This document shows, in pieces, positions 40,867 through 52,787 of a stretch of DNA of 64,000 nt. The DNA comes from Eleginops maclovinus (taxonomy: Eukaryota; Chordata; Actinopteri; Perciformes; Eleginopidae): the NCBI RefSeq assembly GCF_036324505.1, contig NC_086354.1, forward strand, positions 19,530,707 to 19,594,706. The letters are read 5' to 3'. How positions within the stretch are numbered: position 1 is the stretch's first letter; each line of letters opens with the position of its first letter. The notes beneath the pieces were generated by a model. That model was not told the DNA's origin, did no database searches, and saw only the letters and a program-made list of their open reading frames with translations. The translations under genes and the position numbers were made by a program.

Positions 40867-41195
40867 ATAGATAGAGTCGGAGGATGAAACCCTCTTTATT
40901 AGTCACATACATGCACACAGCAGAGCACACACAGTGAAATTGTTCCTCTGCATTTAACCCATCCTAGTACTAGGAGCAGTGGGCAGCTATCGTGCAGCGC
41001 CCGGGGAGCAATGGGGAGGGGGGATTGGAGGTGTCAGGTGCCTTGCTCAAGGGCACCACAGCAGGGCCTAGGAGGTGAACTGGGACCTCTCCAAGTAGCA
41101 GTCCACCTTCCATATTTCAAGTCTGTTCGGGGACTTGAACCGGCGACCCTACGATTCCCAGTCCAAGCCCCTACTTACTGAGCCACTGCTGGACG
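40867..41195 (-). mobile_element. tRNA-derived SINE, minus strand
   Basis: On the minus strand it begins with an A-box-like GTGGCTCAGTAAGTAGG and a B box GGTTCAAGTCC (about 41132-41142). The core follows, with CTTGAGCAAGGCACC, GCTCCCCGGGCGC and ACTAGGATGGGTTAAATGCA, and the 3' end is TGACTAATAAAGAGGG with a CTATCTAT tail. About 330 bp long. A possible target duplication, AGGGTTAG, lies at 40859-40866 and at 41196-41209, where it is tandemly doubled. The core matches the SINE at 25.1 kb, but the 3' tail differs. Confidence 0.85.
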
Positions 41196-41209
41196 AGGGT
41201 TAGGGTTAG

Positions 41210-42312
41210 AAATACACAACTTTTCCATACTAGCATTTCCTACTGGTATAATTGTCATATTGCAAGACAACCAAATCCCTTCTGGTTTCATTAAGTAGTC
41301 AGGTTTTGTTATTCAATGATATAATATTTTATTGACTTTATTTTTTTGTTTCTCTGTCTTAGTCTTGATGTGTTCCAATATGTTTTATTGTAAGTTTGTT
41401 GTGGTCTTATTGTGTATGTCATTCTATTGCTCTCACTTTGCCCTTGGACTGGACTAAACCCACTCTGAATTACTTGTAGGTTTCTAGAGTTGTCGAATCA
41501 AAAGATATGTGGCTAGCTGCAGGAAATAGACTCAAGTTTGAATGCCTGGGGACATAAAAGTCTGCTAAATATAAGCTCTTATTCCACGAACGTGAGTAGA
41601 AAAGAAATACTAATTGTAATAACCTCCTGCATATGAGAGGGTCCTTGCAGAGACCTTAACCTGGCAGCAACATGTTTTTATAATTTATCATGACCAGCCT
41701 TGCAATATCAGAGTCCTTCAAGGCCTTTTCATGTTAATGCACGTCTGTCAGAAAGTGGTTCTTCCAACATCATTTTGATAGCACTCCAACCTGCTTAGTG
41801 CAATCAGCTTGGAAAACTCCACTGCAATTGTCCTTCTGTATTGTATTACCTCTTAAATGCACTTCACTGCTTGGAGAGCCTATGCGCATTCATTATGTAG
41901 TTGTGAGTAATTTATGCTAACTCTCCATATTAATGTGATGCAATCGCCACAAATAAGTGTTCCAAAGAATACTCATTCTTCACGTTTGATCCATGAATAC
42001 TAAGTAACTATAAAGTTTTAGGCTTCAGGCGTCACAAAATGAAAGAAGTCGATAAATAATTTATTGAAAGCCACTGAGCTGACCATCTGGATGGCGTCTA
42101 TCCGCAGCAGTGCTCTCACTGAATCATTTCCGTCGTCTTACCATTTGTATCATCTCCCTCTCTCTGTTCCTAAGCTGGCTTCTCTGAGTTTGGCTTGGCA
42201 AGACACACTTTGGCGCTCCCGGTTCTGCTGGTGAAGAAAATCCTGGCAGCTCTTGCAGGGACTGCGATTCCTCTGCCTCATTCTGAGTCCTCTCGTCCTT
42301 CTATTTTCCCAG
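41210..42312. other. Non-coding stretch, no gene seen
   Basis: AT-rich to 42 kb, then more balanced towards 42.3 kb. No repeats or gene recognised. Confidence 0.5.
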
Positions 42313-42381
42313 ACATGTTCCCAGAAGCCTTTTTTCTTTCACGGCACGGCCGAGCTCTCCAGATTCCTCCATTTGGTATTG
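42313..42381 (+). other. Candidate 69-nt exon
   Basis: The segment is preceded by a good polypyrimidine tract ending in CTATTTTCCCAG and followed by a donor-like GTGAGAACT. Its length is divisible by three and at least two frames are open. One contains MFPEAFFLSRHGRALQIPPF, which I do not recognise. It sits in a locally GC-rich patch (42180-42610). Chance pairing of splice-like sites remains likely. Confidence 0.2.
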
Positions 42382-42736
42382 GTGAGAACTGATTTGGAGC
42401 TGCGCTGAGAGGGTGGTGCCGTGGCCCCTCTCCAGTTGCAAGGCCTGCCAGGATCCACAAGTCCTTCCAATTTGAGGCGCTGGTGCCAGGGCGGATGGGG
42501 GGGGAAGGTGGCAGAAGAGGAGGAGGGCAGGAAGCGAGGGTGGAAAGCAGGCAGTTGGATTGTGGGATCACTTTGCTGTGACCCATATCCCTCCGTTCTG
42601 CTCTGAATGCCTCAATATGAAAACAACCCAATTACTGTTGACCCCTGCACCGCCTCCAAAACACAGCAGCAAAGACTAATTAAAACTGAAAGGGTTCCCA
42701 TTCCCTCCTTTGTTTTTGCTCAGTGAGTGAGTTTGA
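42382..42736. other. GC-rich patch, function unclear
   Basis: G-rich plus strand around 42480-42550 with a G8 run. The frames across it (61 and 117 codons on opposite strands) overlap and lack family resemblance. Confidence 0.4.
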
Positions 42737-42740
42737 GTGT

Positions 42741-42804
<64 letters not shown>
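42737..42804 (+). repeat. (GT)n microsatellite
   Basis: The run is 29 pure GT units at 42747-42804, preceded by four more units after a single AT interruption. Thr-His frames on the minus strand are artefacts. Confidence 0.99.
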
Positions 42805-42806
<2 letters not shown>

Positions 42807-45800
42807 ACTTGTAACTGAAAGCCTCCATTTATATGTCTGCGATTGTGAGGAGAAGGATTGCTCACGGGTGTTTGTGCTGAATAAAAATATGATTGTCCGT
42901 ATGTAGTTATAACCCAATTGCTCAGAGCAGGATGGTTGAAAGGCAAAAGCGAAGCACAGAGCCATCCAAACACCATGTTTCTTTCTCACCAGTCGGATCC
43001 CGGGGGCCCGAGGCGACGAGTCATCAACCTGCCGATATATCTGGCAGTGACAGCTTCCAATCCAATCTCTAGTTCATTCAATTATCATCCCCTGCAACAG
43101 GCCTCTGCCGTTTGCCCTCAAGAGGAACTTGTGTTGTAACAACAATAACTAACGTGTTTTGTCTGCGCTGCTCTCTTGCATTTCTTGTACCTTGACGAAA
43201 ATCCATTTCTGGTTACAAACACAGCCATGTAATTCAGACTAACAACCTGTAATACAAACAGACCCTCTGAGGGATTGTGTCGCATAAGAATAAGCCCTTA
43301 GACACATTCTTCCTGTTTAAAAACATATAAGGAAATGAAATCAATTATTATCTGCTTAAATGAACAAATGTCTACCAAATCCAAAAACTTGGAAAGTAAT
43401 CAATGTGATCTGTGACAAAAAATAATTGGTGCCTGCACTGTCTTGGCTCACAGTATGCTCGTCTGTGCCTTGACACCCAAAAGATTTCACAGTAGTGCTA
43501 ACAGTCGTTAACAGGAAAAAGTGCCCATATCCACTCAAACCAACCCGGTGTGGCATCATCGCAACGCCACATTCATTGTCAGATGTCCAAGGATTTTTTC
43601 TCTCGTTGGAATATAATATACGTTTTGTTCTAGAAGCAACTCCCAAATGTGGACCGTTTGTCCAAGGCGATGAAAAACAGTAATTACTTCAGGAGTGGAT
43701 TTTATTAACAAAACAGACCTCTCATTTCCCACTGTATTGAATTTATAATACTCATTCATTCAAGGTCCAGGTGAATAAGTTGTAGATACTTTTTTGTTCT
43801 TGTGTTAACCTGCTTTGATAAGCTGACAGGTGGGATTTGCCACCAATATGAAATTGGTTGGAATAATTTTACTCTCAAATTTCTAGCAGTTTTTCTGGTG
43901 GGCTATAATGTCAGACAGATAGATACAATTAAATACAATTTAACTGAGAATAAAATTGAGCATTGATTGATCTTCCAAAAAAGCTTTCGGATGGGGCCTT
44001 GTTGTGCAATTGTTAAGGTAAAGGTGTAAACATTTTTTGCTACCTCTGAAAATGATAGAAAGCATGTCCTTCCACCAATTCAAAGCCAATTGTTAAGAAA
44101 AAATATGTTTAGGTCTTTGTTTAGCTTGCAGTCCTCTTCGTTGCATTTAGTTGGCATTACTGTCCATAATCTTTTTCTGTTTTTAATGTGTATTACACCA
44201 GAATACTTGAGTGAATGCATGTGGTATGTGAGCGGAGATGCACACAAAACCCGGAGCCACTTATTAAAATATTACTCCATCGTCATTTTGTCCCAAAATA
44301 TGTTGCCCCTCAAACATTGCCAGTAAATACTCTGTTTGTTTGCCCGTATACGTAACCAATTTACCCTCGAAAAGGCCAGTTCTCATACGTATTACTGCCT
44401 GTTTGTCCAAATGTTGAATTTTTAGCAATTTTTTGTATTGCTTAATCCATTCCATGACCTCTAAAAACGGTTTGAATTAATGTCACATTTAAAGCAGATT
44501 TGTTTTAATATTATCAACTTGGAGGCATAATAATCCCTACTTTAAGGAAAGGCTGTATGAAGAGTTTTACATGTTTTAATATTGAATACTTTTTATATCA
44601 GCTGTCCCTAATAATAGCCTTTTCCCTTGTTTCCCATCAGTGGGTTGGTTTCTCTTTCCCCCTCAACCTCATCAGAACCTCTGCCTGTCCTCTGGGAGAC
44701 TTCAGCCCTTTTTCCACCCAGCATATGGTCAAGGTTGAGCACGTTTACTGGACTCTGTGTCCCTTGAAAAGGAAGTCACTATAAAACGAATCGCATTAAT
44801 TCAATGACTGTCAGTCTGGTATAACTAAATCATTTAAACTAAATTGTCTTTGTGTACACATTCTTCTTGGCACTGTTTTGTTTATTATAGGTGTTATGTT
44901 TATGTGTTTTGAGACTTGTTTTAGGGTGATATAATTACCAAAAGCAAATGGTTGGCATGGCAGTGGGTCGGTGCTGTTTTCCAGCAGGAACAGAGCTAAA
45001 GATTTCAGATTTCACAACAACAGATGGTGAAATGAGGGAGAAGCAAAGGGAAAAATACCAACAACAAATTTCTGAGATGCTCATGCTCTTCCATACTGAC
45101 AAAGAAAGAGATTTTACTCAAGAAGCAGCAACTTATTCATGTTTGGGAAAAGATCACCCCTGCAGTGAGGAGTATGATCATCATGACTGCGGTGTGGTTT
45201 TTAAAATGCTAAATTAATGATACAAATGGTGAAATGGAGTTGCTGCATGAGCCAGTCGGTTAACCTGTTGCTCGTTACATGCCTCCTGTTTCTCGAGCAA
45301 CAGTGAGGGAGTGATTGGCTCTGTGTCAGATCTGATCCAAGCCCCCAGGAGCCAGAGGGCTTACAGAGCGCAGTGAGGACAGCCACATCAGGGCGGCCCG
45401 CAGACAGCTGGCACCCTCAGATGATGCATTGGGCTTGGCATCCTAATTGGCCCCAGTGCCTCAGCCAGGGGGCCTGGTGCCTCAGTGTGTGTGTGCACCC
45501 ATATGTGTTTTTGTGCATGCGCTCTCTTTGTCTTTCTGGGGTGCGGCGAGGGTACACAACTCTCCGTTTATATTTTGCATCTGTTGGTGTGTGGTATACA
45601 TCTGCATTTTTCTATGTGTGAATTGTCGTGTTCAGGCGTGTGTGAGCGTGTGTTTGGCTCTTGCACTCCCTGTCTTTTTGAATGTGCACCACGTAGAGCG
45701 CTTTGGGCCGGGATGTACCTCCACTGACCTTTCATCTGCTGCACAATCCGCACTGAGCATACAGAGGCACATCTCCACAGAGGACACATGGTGTTTTTAA

Positions 45801-46244
45801 AATTGTGCATGAATGTCAGCTTGCAGCTTTATTGTGCATGTATGTATTGTGTGTATATTTAATATATCAGTTACCAAAAGCTGTCAGTCTGTTGACTTTG
45901 TGTATAAGCTGTTGCAAAATGTGTTTTTCAAATAAAATTGGATGCCAAGAAAGCGTTTAAATTAATAGAATTAAAAAAGAGTGTATGCGAGTGTGCTTAA
46001 TTTCACCGCATGTGTGTACAACATTAAGCATTCAAGTGACTGGCAGTGGTGTTAGAGAATGCGTGTGTGCACTCTGCTGTCATGACTAATATCAGTCAAG
46101 TTAAAGACTCATAAACAAAAATGACATGAGACATTTACATTATCTTGAACTACGTAATAAATGGAGTTAATTACTGCTGTCATCCTGTCTGTTACAGAAC
46201 CGCCCTGTCACTTGAAGTGGCTTCGTTGGCCTGGTGGAGAGAGA
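42805..46244. other. Non-coding stretch, no gene seen
   Basis: Short frames only. A GC-richer block at 45240-45500, with AATTGGCCCC near 45447, may be regulatory. Irregular GTGTG-rich sequence at 45485-45660 produces a Cys/Val-rich 117-codon frame that I regard as compositional. No transposon recognised. Confidence 0.5.
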
Positions 46245-46325
46245 AACTGTTGTAGGGTTTGGACCTGTGACCTTTCCGTTTACAGGACAGTTTATGTGTG
46301 CATCACTGCAGAGGAGGACATTTAA
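46245..46325 (-). repeat. Possible decayed tRNA-derived SINE head
   Basis: On the minus strand, GGTCACAGGTCCAAACCC resembles the B box and T-arm of a tRNA-derived SINE (GGTTCRANNCC) with two or three substitutions. The A box is not clear and no tail was found. It may be coincidence. Confidence 0.25.
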
Positions 46326-46989
46326 GTTGTACTCGCCGCGGGGAGCGAGCCGCATCATGCACGTACATCCATCTCGGAGGAATAGGCAAAGAAAAAAAAG
46401 GCACTCTTTTTAACTTTAATGTACTCTGTGTGTCGCTGATGGTAAAAGGTTTTCATGTGCCTTAACTCAAATCAGTCCCAAATGCATCAATTTCACCAAG
46501 CTTTGATCACTGCTGGTACACTATCTTGCCCCTCCCCCTTTTTGTTCAATCTCAGGACCCCATCCCAAAGCTGCAGGCTATAATAGCAATTTTAACATGG
46601 ACCAATGTTGACTGACTGGAAAAATAGGCAGCGACTTGCTCGGAATTGGAAGTATATAGTGGACCAATTACCCCTGTGGTGATGGCAATATACTAGTGTA
46701 GCTATAGGCAGGAGCTGCTGCGGGTGTAATTGATGTTGCTCGGTGGCTGCCAGAGCGGTTGGAGGCATGTAGACCACAGAGACATTTCCTCTAATAGGCC
46801 CTGCCAGGGGTCATGGCACAAGCTACAGACCAAAGCACTTACAACCTGACCAGCTCTCTGGTGTCTCCTTCAATACACACTGTATCAGATGAGAGGAGCT
46901 GGGTACTTGTTGTTGCTGTGGGGGCATATACCCACCTCAACTCTCTTGACCCACCTTCTTTACAGAGAACAAACTTTACTCACCTCTTT
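46326..46989. other. Non-coding stretch, no gene seen
   Basis: Nothing recognised. A donor-like AAAGAG/GTGAGT occurs on the minus strand near 46985 without a matching acceptor. Confidence 0.5.
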
Positions 46990-47009
46990 AAGTTAATAAA
47001 CCGGTCTTA

Positions 47010-47170
47010 GATTTGTGTATAACGGCGATTGTCTGAGAGGCGTAGTGAGTGCAGTACAGCTATAGCTTAGCTTCGTATGAAGACTGAAAGCAGGGAACAG
47101 CAGCCCTGGTTTGTGGAGAAATAATCCATAACTGCCAATCAACACCGTAAAAGATCACCAGTAGCTACCA
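47010..47170. repeat. Decayed dispersed fish repeat (forward copy)
   Basis: TATAGCTTAGCTTCGTATGA followed by AGACTGAAAGCAGGGAACAG and a CAGCCCTGG block corresponds to the other strand of the repeat at about 33.85 kb. The match is by remembered layout (TTAGCTTAGC..AGACTG..AAAC) and is imperfect. Confidence 0.4.
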
Positions 47171-47659
47171 ATATTTCTCAAATGTGGACCATGACAGAAA
47201 CAAGATGAGGCTCTAGACAGCACTAATGTCAATAAACACTGGGTTTAAATCAACATGCAATATTGTTAAAGCAAAAGGTAAGAGTAAAGCGTAGTTTGTT
47301 AAAGAAACACCTAAATCTCATTATTTAAGTTTAGTAAATGACTTAAGTTAAAGTTCACAAAGACAACAACGAGGCTTGGTAATAAGAACAAGTTGACTGA
47401 ATGCCTTGAATAGAAACATTATAATCTGATGATTTATTTGTCAGTAGTTTAACGGTCTAAAACTATTGGTTAATAAAGTGCTGTACAGTTTTCAATAATA
47501 AAAAATGTTGCCGACTTTCTGAAAAAGTAAAATTAGGATGAGGTTGACTAAATATGACAGAAATGTACAAGAATATTTCACAAACAACTTACACTTAATA
47601 AAACATAGCTGACAAGGTAATCACTAGCAAACATGATAATGTATATTTTTTAACATCAA

Positions 47660-48085
47660 ACAGTTTCAGATTTGTACAGTAAACATGGGGCAACATTAGC
47701 CTTCATATGGAGTGTGTTTCTGTATACCCAACACATCTTGGTCCAGTATTTACCTTCCTGTACATTGTGTTTTGGTCTCCACAAGCTGGGGGAACTATCT
47801 GGCCCTCAGGAGCTTGTAACCGCTCCATGTTTACAAGCTCGCTGTAATTTTGTGCAAAGTGAGTTTTTAGAGTTTGTTTTGCTCAAAACACCAACCTGGT
47901 GGGTCCCAAACTTACAGATGAGGGTATTTGGAGAAAAATGAAAGAGAAAAGATGCGGGCTGTGAAACCAAAACAACGAGCTGAAAGAGGCTAAAGTGCTT
48001 CATACAGCTGAACGGGGAACTGCTTAGTTTGGGAATGCTCCTTTTTTGAGTCAATCACTACAAGCGTCCCTAATCATATTAGAAA
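47660..48085. repeat. Probable dispersed fish repeat
   Basis: A run of blocks (CATGTTTACAAGCTCGCTG, ACGAGCTGAAAGAGGCTAAA, CAGCTGAACGGGGAACTGC, GAGTCAATCACTACAAGCG) matches, from memory, the order in a repeat common in percomorph genomes. It has no coding capacity. The identity needs a repeat-library search. Confidence 0.35.
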
Positions 48086-49088
48086 CTTAGCCATTTGATA
48101 TATTTAATATCTCTTAGAGCAGGTTTAGGAAAGAAGAAATACACTCTTTAATTGAAATGTGTTTTTTGGACAAACATAAAAGCATAAAGTTATGAATGAA
48201 TATTTCATAAAGGTAACATCATCACGATAAGTGGCTCTTAAACACTTTAATAATTAGTATAATTTGAATATTTATTAAACATTAAACTGTGGATCATGAA
48301 ATTGCTACAATTTTCTGCAAAAGTTATTGTGTAAAATCCATCCTTGACAAATGTGTCCTATTAAAACTATGCATATGCAATTATAAAAACACTGCTGAGG
48401 TCATTTATTCGATGAATGGTTTAGTTTTCCACAAGGGTTATTATCAAGATATAGTCCTAAGACAACAATATGTGTGCTACAAAGTATAGAAAACTATTCT
48501 GCAAAGATCACAATGCATTCTCTGTTTTACGAGGGCATGAATTATCTGAATATGAGTCTATGATGGACTGTGCTTATGTGGAACCTAATGAGCCACAGAT
48601 GATAGATATCACGTTCATTAGGAGCAAGCACATTTGAATAACTCATTTTTGGAAAATGATTGATTTCACGTAGAAAACCTCCACCTCAGCGTTTTACAAT
48701 TAACATACTATACTGTACCTTGGAGAACATTTTATAGTGATTGGTTGAGTACACAGCCAAAGTCTACCTTTTGAAAGAAGGAATATGAAACCCTCTAAGT
48801 GCCGCCAGCAAAGGGATCCAATAAACCTTAGTATGCTCATGGCAAATATAACCTGCTGAAGAGTTTGGTTTTGGTACCAAGATTCCCATCATGCATGCTT
48901 TGGGAACCCGACCAACATTTATTATTTCCCTGATTCTCAGACACAAGCTAAAACGAATGGATTTTAGAAGCATGTTGTGGGATTATGGTAATCCTGCTAC
49001 TCAAGATGTTTCCCTGCACGTACCTCACCATTGTGTGCCTTGTGATGCATTCACACATCAATTTTTCAGGTATATTCTACAGTCCCAG
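48086..49088. other. Non-coding stretch; complex patch at 48780-49330
   Basis: AT-rich to 48.7 kb. From 48780 the sequence becomes more balanced and contains a 147-codon plus-strand frame (48891-49334) without family resemblance. It may be a conserved element region, since it holds the X-box at 49089. Confidence 0.4.
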
Positions 49089-49102
49089 GTAACCAAGGCA
49101 AC
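49089..49102. promoter_or_regulatory. RFX X-box-like site
   Basis: GTAACCAAGGCAAC fits the X-box consensus GTNRCC, two-base spacer, RGNAAC at every constrained position. It is the best of the three sites in the window. Confidence 0.45.
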
Positions 49103-49880
49103 CACCTGTGAGTTAAGTGCTGCATATGGTAGGCTTTTAGATTCAAGTCCAGCTGCCATATGCCGTATACAGTATGGTATCCCGGTGGAGAGTGTCAGCA
49201 AGAAGGCTACGGAGAAATGTAGCAGAAGAATTCCTTTTTTCATAATTTCTTTGTCTGTCCTGTTCTCAGGCGGTCACGAGTCAGGTTTGTGTTCAACCTA
49301 CAAGGGTACGATTGCCTCATCCTACTTAGCATAATGCTGAAGGACTGAAAAATAGTTCAGGGCATATGAATTCACGTGTAGTGGCTAAAAAAGTCATGCT
49401 GTTTGACAAGAATGTATTTCTTCATTGCTCTTATAACACTACAGGTATCTGGAACTGCTAATGCTGTTAAAATTACTACCTGTCAAGTATGTCACGTGTA
49501 CTGCTCAGCTATAGTGGAAAGTAGCAAACCGTCATGTTGGACACACTTGAAAGAGTTTGTCAAATTTCATTGAAAATGACAAGAAAGTTATTTAATTATC
49601 AAGACAGCTGACAAATAGCTGTTATGTTGATTGAATGGTTTCTTAATTGTCACATTGTTTAAGCTTTGTTTGTTTCTGTCTACTTCTTCATTAGAAGCAG
49701 AATCGGATTTAGTCCTATAATCTCAAAAAGGCTTGACAAATTATTTAATATGGACCATCTGTCACTGTCTACCCAGTTTAACATATTCTCTCTTTTGCGT
49801 CTATCTATTTCTAGTTGTTTTAGCATTTCCTAAGCTATTCGTCTAATTTGTCTGCATAAATCCTTGATAATTCCCCCGTT
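49103..49880. other. Non-coding stretch, no gene seen
   Basis: Nothing recognised. Confidence 0.5.
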
Positions 49881-50226
49881 GTGATCAGATTAAGTCTGTT
49901 TGAGAGCTCGCGTCAGGCAGCTGCAATCACACTAAGGTGGCAATCGTCCGAAGCAACACCTAAATCGAGATGGAAAGGTCGAACATTACCTTTATAGGAA
50001 ACCAAAATTCAATACGGTCTGAGGAGATAAGGCGGTGGCCACCGATCTGCAGAGTGGACGTGTGCAACCGAGTTGTGTACCACCTCCACAAATGGATGAT
50101 AGCCGCAGAAGCTCCAGAAAGGTCACGCTGTTTCTATGACGCGTCTGTCAACGGCTGATCGAACAAGTTGTGGTGACTCTACCGACTGCAATGTGAGCTA
50201 GATAGGACGTGACATTTCACAGAAGG
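49881..50226 (+). other. CpG-enriched candidate first exon, plus strand
   Basis: About 20 CpGs lie in 49876-50210, well above background though less dense than the 19.5-kb island. The patch ends in CACAGAAG followed by a near-consensus donor GTGAGTAC (from 50227). A 62-codon frame (49970-50158) begins in a fair Kozak context but stops before the donor and resembles no family, so the exon would be mostly or wholly untranslated. A decayed CpG-containing repeat is an alternative. Confidence 0.3.
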
Positions 50227-52440
50227 TGAGTACTTGACATCATATGCAATTTCTCATGGAAGCCATTGTGCAGGAATAAATTATTAAATGTGAATCAGAT
50301 TTATACAAGAGGCTTCCTACCTGTCTGTTACTTCCTGACATAAACTTGAATGTTCTGGGTGCGTAAGAATCTATTCACATGTTCTGTGAGTGGCTCGACA
50401 GTTGCCCTCCACTCTAATAGCTGCTTTGATAATCTAACAGTTGGCATATTTCTATTTAACACTTGAGCAAGGAACTCTAAACGAGAATGAAGGCTTAAAT
50501 AGTGAAGTATTAATGTTATTCTGTTTACACACGAACCTTGTCAAAAAGTGACGCTTTGAACAGAAATAATTATTGTTATATACGGTATTGTTTGTTTTCA
50601 GTAGCAAGGAGAGTACGCCTCAATTACTGCATTGTGTTGTATTCCAATTTGCCTCTTTCCAGCCTCTGCATTTTGAACCATTGTACTGTTCCTCATTAAC
50701 ATTTCACTGTGGTGGGTGACCCTGCCATTCATTTAGAGACAACTGCTTCCTGACAATGTTTTCTTTCCTTCCTCTCAAAGGAGGGCAGCCCGTTCTCTAC
50801 AGAATGCTAATACCTTGTAAATTCAGAAGTGAGGCTGAGTGAGCGGGAGCAAACTACCTTCTCTTCTTTCCCTGAGCGTTATTAAAAAATTCAATGAGGG
50901 TGCTGAACCACAGGCGGAAATAAAAAAAATATGGCCTTCAGCGTCGGTGTGCTTTTTTTTTTTCGGGGCACAAAGTCGTTTTCTCTCAATTGAAGAAGGA
51001 GACATTTGCCAGATTTGTACTTGGCAGAAGATCTAGGCGACACAAAAAAGGATCGATTCTCAGTCGTCTGCAGGGTGAATTTAGAATCAATGTCTGTTCT
51101 GGGGCAGCCACAACAATGGAAGGAATGCACGTATCAATAAAGATGTCTGCTGGTGAATTCCTAAGGATCCAGTCATCATCACATATGGTATGGTTTTCTT
51201 TATGTGTGCACAATGACATGAAAGTAATAACTGCTGAGATTGCTCAGAACATTTAAAGCTACAAGCCTCAAAAGTATAGATCCAATGGTGTAATGTAACT
51301 ACATAAGCACAGGTTATTGAACTTATTTTGGGTATTTCCAGCTAGCTGCATCATTTCCAAAAAGAAAATATCATGTTTTCCTCCTCTAAATGGATCTGAC
51401 AGCTATATCTGCTAGTTTTTATATGATTTTGCATTTAAACATGGCTTCTAGAACGATACTGTGTTATAGTTAGGACTACACAACAGCATAGAGAGTTCTC
51501 ATGAGCTCAAATCGCTTTGATCGCTTCACCGGCACAATGACAACAGTGGGAATCAGCTCACACACTAATGCATCGGTAATAACAATCCAATAATATAACG
51601 TGTAATGATGTAACACTGAGAGGAGCCGTTCTGCTCCATAATGACCACTTCCACCGTCTGAACAGTCTTAATGTGAAGCAGCAGCAGTAGGAAATGTTTG
51701 GTTGCCATTTAGCAGTAACGTGATATAGTTCTGGTACGTTGTTAGGAGGGTGAACAGTAAACACAAAATAAAATTATGAAGAGTTATACCGGATTATAAA
51801 CATGCACCATTTCCTGTCAGTGTCTCAGCCTATAGATAAGACGTAATTATAGACAGTAAAAACAATGAATGGCTATTTCTAAAAGCCTTATATAGAATCA
51901 CCTATGCTGGTTAGGTTTCATGAACATGTTACCACTTTCAATACATTTACTGATGCTTCTGTACCTTTGAATGTAGGCCTTTACCCTTAATGTAGCATTT
52001 TTAAAGTGTGGTATGGCGAAGTAATGATGTCATCCACACTTCCACCATTGCATCCAGCTTCTTCACACTCAAGGAAAAGCGTTATAAAACTTGGCCTTTT
52101 CTGACTCACAGAGAAATCACACTTCTAGCTTCGATGTTCTGCTCATACGCACGGCCCAATCAATCGTATCATCACATGCAACATATCATTGAAGAGCAGT
52201 GGCATATTGTTCACACACATTGACCTGTATAGGTACAGCAGACCCTTCTGCAGATAACATCTACATTTTCTTTTGGCTCTTATTCTGCGCTGCAACACAT
52301 TACCCTCAACATTACCCTCTAGCAGGTGATGCATTCATGCTGCCAGTATTACCTTGGGAGCAGAAAAAGAAATTACAGTTGCACTGCCTGAAAAACTTTT
52401 TCATAACAACATAAAAAACCTGCACAAAGGATATTGAACT
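50227..52440. other. Non-coding stretch, no gene seen
   Basis: Overlapping short frames at 50823-51256 have no family resemblance. A T-rich run lies at 50952-50963. On the minus strand near 52345-52379 a 35-nt segment is flanked by TTTTTCAG and GTAATA, unsupported otherwise. Confidence 0.5.
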
Positions 52441-52774
52441 GTGGAATGTTTATGGCCCCGCTAAAGGCCACGGACAGCCTCTTAACAAGCTGCCTGCACT
52501 ATATATTTCCCCCTGTTAGGGACAGGCCACAGGTTTTCCTGCTGTGCTTCGTTTCTGCTGGTGCAGCTGCTGACCGGGAGGCATCCTGCGGCACCTGTAT
52601 TAGATAAAGTCCAAACAAGGGTTTGTAGCAGGTTGGCTCATTGCAACCCTACTTGATAAAATGATAGCATCTCTCTCCTTTTTTCTCTCGGTCTCCTGCT
52701 ATGGGCCATCCTCCTCCTGTTTCCTCTTCCTCCTAAAACAAGTCTCCCTCCTGGGGAACATCGTCAGGCAGCCT
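52441..52774. other. Enhancer-like patch
   Basis: GC-richer complex sequence (for example TTTATGGCCCCGCTAAAGG near 52450) leading to the X-box at 52775. No coding frame of known family was found. It is a candidate conserved element. Confidence 0.3.
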
Positions 52775-52787
52775 GTTGCTGGGTAAC
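52775..52787. promoter_or_regulatory. RFX X-box-like site
   Basis: GTTGCTGGGTAAC differs by one base from the site at 32034 and has the same half-site arrangement. The surrounding 52440-52860 is complex and non-repetitive. Confidence 0.4.

Noticed and set aside
48090..48120. Slight similarity to a miR-190-type sequence
   Set aside because: Too many mismatches in the seed and no convincing hairpin.
48891..49334. 147-codon plus-strand frame
   Set aside because: No family resemblance and no paired splice sites; the region is better read as complex non-coding DNA.
52345..52379. 35-nt exon-like segment on the minus strand
   Set aside because: Length is not a multiple of three, the donor is weak and there is no further support.
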